A stretch of 64,000 bases of DNA, from IMG/VR virus record IMGVR_UViG_3300010885_011634, positions 1-64,000 of that record; one strand, written 5' to 3'. The notes under the pieces were generated by a model. It was not told where the DNA came from. It saw nothing but the letters and a program-made list of their open reading frames with translations, and searched no databases. The position numbers and the translations under genes were made by a program. Origin of the DNA: a virus. Positions 58,097 to 64,000 of this stretch are shown here, one piece after another. Numbering within the stretch: the first letter of the stretch is position 1; every line of letters begins with the position of its first letter.

Positions 58097-59273
58097 TAAA
58101 AATTTCCAGGTGTCTCATTTTCTCGTCTAATAAATTCCAAAGAAAAATACTAACTGGCCCCATTATAATTGCTTCATCATTTTGATTAAGATAATTTAAT
58201 AGTTTACAAGCACTAATGTGTTCTTTCCATAAAGGGCTGTTGTCTAAATGATTTTGAGTTTTTTCTTTTGTAATTTTCCAAAATGGCGTGTCAAATACCG
58301 AACCTTTGTTATAAACAAAATGAATAAAGTTTTCATATTTTTGTGCTTCTTCTACTAATCTATGATTTAACTCATCTAATGTGTGTCCCTCTACAGTAAA
58401 GAAATTTACTATTTTAACACATACAGAATCATAATAGTATCCCGACAATGCTTCAAGCGGTTCAAAAAATAATGCGCGGTTTCCGTTCTTAAAAATTCTT
58501 CCATCTAATGGTTTTTTAGAATAGTAATTTTTGAAAGAAAACTCTCTTAAGTTTAATCCGTCAACAGTTGTGTTAAAGATTTCTGCCATTTCTTCCATAG
58601 CTTCTTCTTTAGTTGTAATAGTATCATTAAACAAATACCCCCATCCTTGCCTAGTCTGTAAAGGAATACCAAACATCCAACCATTTTTATGTGCTTGGTG
58701 ATAGGTATAATTCCAATCACCGGGTTTTTCTATAGTATGTATTAGTGCATGATTAACTGGGAGATCCTTACAAATTTCATAATCAGTATAGTCGTCTGGA
58801 TACCCACGACAGTCTACAATATAATCAAAGGTGTGTGGAACGCCGTTGATTAGCATTTCAACTTTATCGGCATCTTGCTTTAGGTCTTCAATTTTTCCTT
58901 CAAGTGCCGTGAATCGTTTGCCCCATTTAGATTTTAATTTTTTAATGACCACTTCACCTAACTTAAAATTATTAAAATGCATGGCAAAAAAGGGCGGAAG
59001 TATGTGAGTATTGAACGGCTCTGGAGTCCAGTTGATATATTTTACACCGTGCTTAGTTGTGGCATCAAGATCATCGGCATTGTCCAACATTGTAAATCCG
59101 GCACCTTTCCATAGTGCTTGTGGCAACGCAGTTGTAGTACTTTCGCCAATACCTAAAATTTTAATATCAGGATCGTGAATAGAATATATTTCAAAGTCGT
59201 TAGGCAGATGTGCTGACAAATAACACAGAGTATGTACTCCTGCGGTTCCAACACCTATAATTGCTATTTTCAT
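58089..59273 (-). CDS. divergent flavin-dependent halogenase-like protein, 394 aa
   Basis: FAD site GVGTAG (7-12) and GIGEST (41-46); Lys74 in ATTKHGVKYINW aligns with the catalytic Lys of tryptophan halogenases; LFFEPLEALSGYYYDS replaces the usual FIEPLESTG segment. The WxWxIP motif reads WMFGIP, with Phe for the second Trp. At 394 aa it is about 130 residues shorter than normal. It may bind FAD but halogenation is uncertain. AAGGAT precedes the ATG. Confidence 0.7.
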   Translation of the reverse strand: MKIAIIGVGTAGVHTLCYLSAHLPNDFEIYSIHDPDIKILGIGESTTTALPQALWKGAGFTMLDNADDLDATTKHGVKYINWTPEPFNTHILPPFFAMHFNNFKLGEVVIKKLKSKWGKRFTALEGKIEDLKQDADKVEMLINGVPHTFDYIVDCRGYPDDYTDYEICKDLPVNHALIHTIEKPGDWNYTYHQAHKNGWMFGIPLQTRQGWGYLFNDTITTKEEAMEEMAEIFNTTVDGLNLREFSFKNYYSKKPLDGRIFKNGNRALFFEPLEALSGYYYDSVCVKIVNFFTVEGHTLDELNHRLVEEAQKYENFIHFVYNKGSVFDTPFWKITKEKTQNHLDNSPLWKEHISACKLLNYLNQNDEAIIMGPVSIFLWNLLDEKMRHLEIFNG

Positions 59274-59290
59274 ATAATCCTTAAGTTATC

Positions 59291-59860
59291 CTATGCTACA
59301 AATTTTGCTGCAAATGTAAATCTAAAATGTGGTGCAAGAACTGTTGATGGTCTAATCATATGCGGAATTCTTGGATCAAATATAATTAATTTTCCTGGCT
59401 TGAATTGTGACACATACTCAAAGTCCGTTCCGTCCTCGTTAAGAAAAATAGTTTCACCGCCCCATTCAGGACTCCATTCTAAATTTAGATAGTATACAAG
59501 AGTCCAACTATTTTCAAGATTGTTATCTACGTGTGTATGAAATCTATCTGCGGGTGAGCATAGATTAATCATAGCATGCTGCATGGTTTCATTTGATATA
59601 TTAAATTTTTCTAATATTTCTGCAGGAAGTCTTCTTAAAATCTCAAGTCGATCTACATCGAACGGTGTATACACCGATACTAACGATAAGTGTTCTTTAT
59701 TTTCTAAAAGTTTGCTATCTGTACCGTCAATCTTAAACATCGATGTTATTGCAAAATTGTAAAATTGACTGCGTGTTGCAAAGTCAAACAAGTTCTCAAA
59801 TACGTATATCTTCTTGTTTGTTGCTGTTGTAAATTCTTTGGTTAAAACTTCTGAGCCCAT
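59291..59860 (-). CDS. 2-oxoglutarate/Fe(II) oxygenase, prolyl-4-hydroxylase-like
   Basis: A 189-aa protein with the textbook site: His-Val-Asp in RFHTHVDNNLENSWTLVYYL, NLEWSPEWGGETIFL, distal His in FDPRIPHMIRPS and Arg in HFRFTFAAK. Placed between two halogenases and overlapping one by 19 nt, so a shared substrate or pathway is plausible. Confidence 0.78.
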   Translation of the reverse strand: MGSEVLTKEFTTATNKKIYVFENLFDFATRSQFYNFAITSMFKIDGTDSKLLENKEHLSLVSVYTPFDVDRLEILRRLPAEILEKFNISNETMQHAMINLCSPADRFHTHVDNNLENSWTLVYYLNLEWSPEWGGETIFLNEDGTDFEYVSQFKPGKLIIFDPRIPHMIRPSTVLAPHFRFTFAAKFVA

Positions 59861-61314
59861 TCTTCAATTCCTATATAGTCTTTGCATATTTTCATATTGC
59901 GCTCTTTTTGTCTAGCATAGTATCTTAATATATATTCGTTAGATTCGTGCTTTGCTACTAGAGCTGGCGAGATTAATCCCAATGCATCAACTACTGTTAT
60001 CCAGCTTTCTAATGAATATTGTCTAGAGTAGTTGTTTAAGTTAATTTTTCCTGTGAGGTAAAATTGTTTTATTTCTTCTAATCTCGCAGTCAATGACTCT
60101 GGTATTCTGCTAGGATTGGTTTGATGTTCTTTCCAAAATTTAGTTTCTAATCCTTTTCCTCTATAATGCAATGATAAAAAATTCTTTATTGCTTCATAAC
60201 TTTCTGCTACTGATTGATTAAATTCTTTAGGAAACTCGCTAGCGTCTACCCATGGATTCCACACCCTTCTAAGGATCTCTAAAGAGTCAGTAATAATTCC
60301 AACTCCGTTAGCTTCTAATGGTTCTAAAAAGCCAGTGCTCAACCCAAGTCCTATTACATTATTCTTCTGGACTTGATCTAATACACATGGACTAAACTTT
60401 ATAGATGCAACTGGTTCTGCATGTTCACCAAATTTAGATCTAATTTCGTCTAGAGCCTGCTCAGGAGTTAAAATGTCTGGATCATACAGATATCCTTGTC
60501 CGGTCCTTTGCTTAATACCAATTTGCCAACTCCATCCGGCATCCATTGCTGTTGCTATTGTAGCTGAATTAAATTTTGGCTTATCCCACCAAGCTATCAC
60601 TGCTCTTGCTGGAAAGATGTCAGCGTATTCTGTTTTTCCTACATTCATTACTTTTTCTAATAGCAGTCTTGCAAATCCTGAGCAATCTATTGCCCAGTCA
60701 AGTGGAACTATTCGATCGTTATCTAGCACTAACGATTCAATATTTCCTTGGTGGTCAAGATTTGACTTCTGATATTCACCTTCTATAAGTGATATGTTTC
60801 TAGATAGCCCAATCTTTTTTAAGTATGCAGCATTAGCTCGTGAATCAAAATGCCACATAGACGGACCTATTTGATTTGTATTGGTATCAAATGGAACTAA
60901 ATTTTCTTTAACACACTGTCCGCTATGAGGAATGTCGCAGGGAGTTATACCCGAGCCTATTAGTTCTCTAAAATAAAAATATCTTTCTTTTTTACTTGGG
61001 AATGTTTTTGCCCATTCAGTGTAATATTCGGAAAACAGTGAGTGATAAAATTTATGACCTTTACCGTTCCAGTTATAAAACTCCCCGCCTTGTTTTGGGG
61101 TAGCTCCTGTTTCTTTGACCCAATCAATGATGTCGATGCCTAGGTTATTATATATTCCGTTGATTGGAAGATTTCCGCTTTCTCCTGCAATAATTGGAGG
61201 GCGTTTAGGATCCTCAATTACCGTCACTGTTAAATCAGGCCAGTAGTTTTTTATAAAGATAGCCGATAGCCATCCTGCTGTGCCTCCACCTAAAATAACT
61301 ACAGACTTAGTCAT
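59842..61314 (-). CDS. flavin-dependent (tryptophan-type) halogenase, 490 aa
   Basis: FAD site GGGTAGW (9-15), AGESGNLP (43-50), Lys74 in ATPKQGGEFYNW as catalytic Lys, and GLGLSTGFLEPLEANGVG. The WxWxIP motif is WSWQIG (Pro changed to Gly). Such enzymes use FADH2, chloride or bromide and O2 to halogenate an aromatic ring. Substrate unknown; phage role unknown. It overlaps the upstream halogenase by 8 nt. Confidence 0.82.
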   Translation of the reverse strand: MTKSVVILGGGTAGWLSAIFIKNYWPDLTVTVIEDPKRPPIIAGESGNLPINGIYNNLGIDIIDWVKETGATPKQGGEFYNWNGKGHKFYHSLFSEYYTEWAKTFPSKKERYFYFRELIGSGITPCDIPHSGQCVKENLVPFDTNTNQIGPSMWHFDSRANAAYLKKIGLSRNISLIEGEYQKSNLDHQGNIESLVLDNDRIVPLDWAIDCSGFARLLLEKVMNVGKTEYADIFPARAVIAWWDKPKFNSATIATAMDAGWSWQIGIKQRTGQGYLYDPDILTPEQALDEIRSKFGEHAEPVASIKFSPCVLDQVQKNNVIGLGLSTGFLEPLEANGVGIITDSLEILRRVWNPWVDASEFPKEFNQSVAESYEAIKNFLSLHYRGKGLETKFWKEHQTNPSRIPESLTARLEEIKQFYLTGKINLNNYSRQYSLESWITVVDALGLISPALVAKHESNEYILRYYARQKERNMKICKDYIGIEEWAQKF

Positions 61315-62896
61315 GATAAATGTTATCTTTTAGGAACTGATAATGAGTTGGCAAAGTATCAATATATTCTAGTACCTGTGATTTTCGAAGCTCGTAGTTT
61401 GCTCGAACTTCGTTCCAAATTTTTTCAGCATTCGGTGATCTAAACTCTACTAAATTCGCATACGATTCAGAGATGGGATTTAGCCCCATTCCAGCCATAA
61501 TAAATGTTTCTCCCACGGGCGTATCCCATCTTAAAGATTTTTCTGAATTTATTCTAAACATAGTTTCTTGAGCATTTCTTCTAAAGTTTACTTTAAGATC
61601 AAACGCTTCTGGAACATATCTAATTTTATTTGTTGCGTGGCGCCAATACTCAGTATCTGATCGTTGACTCATAGCATAGTGTAAGGATACAAATTGTTTG
61701 AATCCTTCAAGTTCTTCTCTTGCAGCAAAATTCCACCCGTCGATGTCAAATTGATTTACATACCCGTCTCTACGTGATAGAGTATCACTTAGCCTCATGA
61801 TATTTTCGTGTGTTGTTAATAGTCCAGTAGATTCTAACGGCTCAATAAATCCTAATGCTAGGCCCATTGCGCAGACGTTTTTAACCCAAGGTTCGTCTTG
61901 GACACCGTGGCGTATCTCGATATAATTAAATTCTGTTTCCTCGGCAGTTTTTTCGCCTAGCCTAATCGCTAAATGTTTTCTAAAATCCTTTTCTGCTTGT
62001 TCTCTATCTGCAAATTTACTCGAATGTACATAACCTGTACCTCGTCGGGTATATAACGGAATGTCCCACACCCATCCATTTTCGATAGCGGTACAATTAG
62101 TTACAGAGTGCATTTCATTTTCTCGATCAACATATTGCACTCTAGCAGCCAATGCTCGATCGTTTAGTAATACATCATCAAAACTTAAAAATTTTGTTTT
62201 CATTACCTTTTCAATTAATATTTTTCTGAAGCCCGATGCATCAATGTATAAATCGGCTGTTAAGTGTCGACCATCTTCGGTAATGATTTCAGAAACTTCT
62301 CCTAGCTCATTTTGTTTTACATCAACAATCGTGTCTTGTATGTGAGTCACTCCATTCGGAATGGCTATTTTTTCTTTTAGGTAAACTCCGAATCGTTCGG
62401 CATCCATGTGATATGCAGTGTTAAGATGGAAATCAAACCCTCTAATTTTACCTTCTTCATTTTTAGTTAATTTGTTTCTGTCAGTCATTAATACTTGATT
62501 AACAAACATCTCTGCAAAATCGCTAGGTGGTAATTTTTTTCCCGAATATGCTTGATAGTGGAACCAATCCATAATTCCATTATAACAATCAGCAGTATCA
62601 AAATTTCCAAACGGATAATGAAAAGATCCGCTGTCTTTTTCTCTGAAATCTGTAAATTTGATTGAAGTTTTATAGGTAGCGTTACAAAAACTCATCCAAT
62701 CTTCGTCTTTTAATCCCAATGAATCTAAAAATACATTTATGTGCCCAAGCGTAGATTCTCCTACTCCGATGGTTCCTATTTTTTTAGATTCGATCAATGT
62801 TATATCTAAAAATTTTAATTTTTTAGATAGATATGCAGCCGTCATCCAGCCGGTTGATCCGCCGCCTACTATTAAAACTTTTTTGATTGTTGGCAT
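61307..62896 (-). CDS. flavin-dependent tryptophan-type halogenase, 529 aa
   Basis: The most canonical of the set: GGGSTGW (11-17), IGVGEST (43-49), Lys76 in NATYKTSIKFTDF, WVWDIP and GLALGFIEPLESTGL, at the normal family length. All residues for FAD binding and halide activation seem present. Free or peptide-bound tryptophan, or another aromatic, could be the target. Its ATG overlaps the previous stop (TAATG). Confidence 0.88.
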   Translation of the reverse strand: MPTIKKVLIVGGGSTGWMTAAYLSKKLKFLDITLIESKKIGTIGVGESTLGHINVFLDSLGLKDEDWMSFCNATYKTSIKFTDFREKDSGSFHYPFGNFDTADCYNGIMDWFHYQAYSGKKLPPSDFAEMFVNQVLMTDRNKLTKNEEGKIRGFDFHLNTAYHMDAERFGVYLKEKIAIPNGVTHIQDTIVDVKQNELGEVSEIITEDGRHLTADLYIDASGFRKILIEKVMKTKFLSFDDVLLNDRALAARVQYVDRENEMHSVTNCTAIENGWVWDIPLYTRRGTGYVHSSKFADREQAEKDFRKHLAIRLGEKTAEETEFNYIEIRHGVQDEPWVKNVCAMGLALGFIEPLESTGLLTTHENIMRLSDTLSRRDGYVNQFDIDGWNFAAREELEGFKQFVSLHYAMSQRSDTEYWRHATNKIRYVPEAFDLKVNFRRNAQETMFRINSEKSLRWDTPVGETFIMAGMGLNPISESYANLVEFRSPNAEKIWNEVRANYELRKSQVLEYIDTLPTHYQFLKDNIYHD

Positions 62897-64000
62897 TACG
62901 TTATTTTCCTTTTCATGATCATTTCAAGTGCATCTCTATGTTTAAGCGGCTGTTCTGAATCGTCTTTTGCTTTAATTACAAATAGTTTTATTGCAGCCTC
63001 GTGCTGTAAGTCAGCTGGCATGTTATGCCACTTTGCTATTAATTTTTCTCTATCAAAATGTCCTAGTCCATTAAGAACTAAAAACCAATTATGATTTCTA
63101 AATAATATATATGGTTTTGCGAACGTTGTTGATAACGGCATATTTTCTTTATACATTGACAATGTTTTTGCATTAAACTCAGTTAACTTGAGTGTTTTAC
63201 AATACTTCCAAAAATCTGAATCTTCTCGTTTTGTTAGATAATGCAATTGCACAAAATCTATAGTATTTTGAAATACATCAACGAATTGTGCATTATAAAT
63301 TTCTGATATAGTAGTATTGGTTAATCCCCATGCAGGTAAGCAAGTACTTAATGAAAATGCTTGTTGTATTGCAGTTCCTATGTTTGTGGCCTCTAGTGGT
63401 TCAATAAAACTAGCAGACAAACCGATAGCACATACATTTTTTATCCACGGAGTCTTTGCATAACCTGCAGAAAACTTAAATCTTTTTACAATATTAAGTT
63501 TTTGTCCATATAGTTCTTCGACTTCTTTAATAGCAGTTTCTTCGTCGATAAATTTATCACAGTATACATATCCGTTACCAAATCTATGTTGCGTAGGAAT
63601 TTGCCATACCCATCCAGCACTAAGGGCAGTGGCTTTAGTATAAGAAGGAATTTCTTGGTCGTCTGTAAATTCTGTTGGGAATGTTATTGCAGAATTTACT
63701 GGTAGAAATTCTGCACAGTCTACCCATTCTGCATTTAATTTTTTAGTTAATACCTTATGAAATCCCGAACAATCGATATAAAACTCTGATGTGTAAGAAT
63801 TTGATTCTCCAAATATTTTACTAATGCCGTTGTCATCTGTTTCAACAGAAGTAATAGTATCTTCTACAATGCTTACACCTGCCTCTAAACATTTTTTTTG
63901 TAAAAATTCGTTGAGCTTAAAGGTATCAAAGTGAAATTGGTTCGCTGAAAATTCGAAAGGATAATAATGCTCGCTGTTTGCAATATAGTCGCCAACACAT
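62896..64000 (-). CDS. flavin-dependent halogenase, N-terminus outside window
   Basis: The frame stays open to the right edge, giving 367 residues of the C-terminal part. It reads QFHFDTFKLNEF, YIDCSGFHKVL, GWVWQIP (intact WxWxIP), HRFGNGYVYCD, WIKNVCAIGLSASFIEPLEA and a normal C-terminus. A shorter frame from TTG 63420 is only its end. The FAD and catalytic Lys region lies beyond the window. Fourth halogenase-type gene in a row with intervening oxygenases. Confidence 0.82.
   Translation of the reverse strand, partial: CVGDYIANSEHYYPFEFSANQFHFDTFKLNEFLQKKCLEAGVSIVEDTITSVETDDNGISKIFGESNSYTSEFYIDCSGFHKVLTKKLNAEWVDCAEFLPVNSAITFPTEFTDDQEIPSYTKATALSAGWVWQIPTQHRFGNGYVYCDKFIDEETAIKEVEELYGQKLNIVKRFKFSAGYAKTPWIKNVCAIGLSASFIEPLEATNIGTAIQQAFSLSTCLPAWGLTNTTISEIYNAQFVDVFQNTIDFVQLHYLTKREDSDFWKYCKTLKLTEFNAKTLSMYKENMPLSTTFAKPYILFRNHNWFLVLNGLGHFDREKLIAKWHNMPADLQHEAAIKLFVIKAKDDSEQPLKHRDALEMIMKRKIT

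Noticed and set aside
1-64000. tRNA genes, CRISPR arrays, insertion sequences and photosynthesis genes
   Set aside because: None were recognised in the gaps or among the proteins; a tRNA search program was not available, so absence of tRNA is not proven.

Overview
The window is part of the genome of a T4-like myovirus (Caudoviricetes, long contractile tail), most like the marine T4 relatives that infect cyanobacteria, SAR11 and other aquatic bacteria. The evidence is a set of recognisable T4 core proteins: sheath gp18, tube gp19, large and small terminase gp17 and gp16, head completion gp4, tail completion gp15, a gp13-like neck protein, dNMP kinase gp1, helicase gp41, primase gp61, UvsW, UvsX, a UvsY-like protein, ssDNA-binding gp32 and a gp62-like clamp-loader subunit. 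T4-type late promoters (core TAAATA) are also present. No photosynthesis gene was seen, so the host is unresolved. Near-perfect sigma70 promoters (TTGACA, 17 bp, TATAAT or TATACT) suggest a host with an ordinary housekeeping sigma factor. Portal, major capsid, gp43, gp44, gp45, gp46 and gp47 must lie outside the window.

Layout. (1) 1-4402, plus strand: small early genes, many with membrane segments or lipoprotein signals, several with start/stop overlaps, four served by near-identical promoters that begin TTGACATTTTGG. This part looks more GC-rich than the rest. (2) 4391-9488, minus: primase and helicase, then a GNAT protein, a nucleotidyltransferase-fold protein and two proteins with capsid-targeting-like N-termini. 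(3) 9886-22770, minus: one long, densely overlapping gene string from an unknown 393-aa protein and UvsW through a cupin, glycosyltransferases, methyltransferases, a three-gene UDP-L-amino-sugar pathway and a gp62-like subunit to a very small relative of bacterial DNA polymerase III alpha. (4) 22809-29909: a second sugar region with five diverged copies of one glycosyltransferase-like family, two more glycosyltransferases and a nucleotidyltransferase-cupin fusion. (5) 29942-32750: UvsY-like, a small acidic protein, UvsX, gp32. (6) 32877-52075: virion morphogenesis. (7) 52158-64000: nine 2-oxoglutarate/Fe(II) oxygenase-like genes (a tenth is at 32877) and four flavin-dependent halogenase-like genes, the last running off the window edge.

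Expression. Sixteen sites ending in TAAATA lie before late genes. In eleven the start codon is 5-6 nt after the last A, which by T4 spacing puts +1 on or next to the ATG. Three sigma70 promoters (before 940, 8660 and 22770) also place the ATG exactly 7 nt after the -10 box. Leaderless mRNA is therefore predicted for both classes. Rho-independent terminators sit just before late promoters at three places. Four convergent gene pairs share a 4-nt overlapping double stop.

The most notable items are the 192-aa protein that keeps the collinear catalytic motifs of PolIII alpha, the leaderless promoter architecture, the halogenase/oxygenase island, the sugar nucleotide pathway and the tandem glycosyltransferase family. 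No tRNA, CRISPR or insertion sequence was recognised, and no gene-free stretch exceeds 300 bases; the longest are 2900-3050 and 3572-3830.
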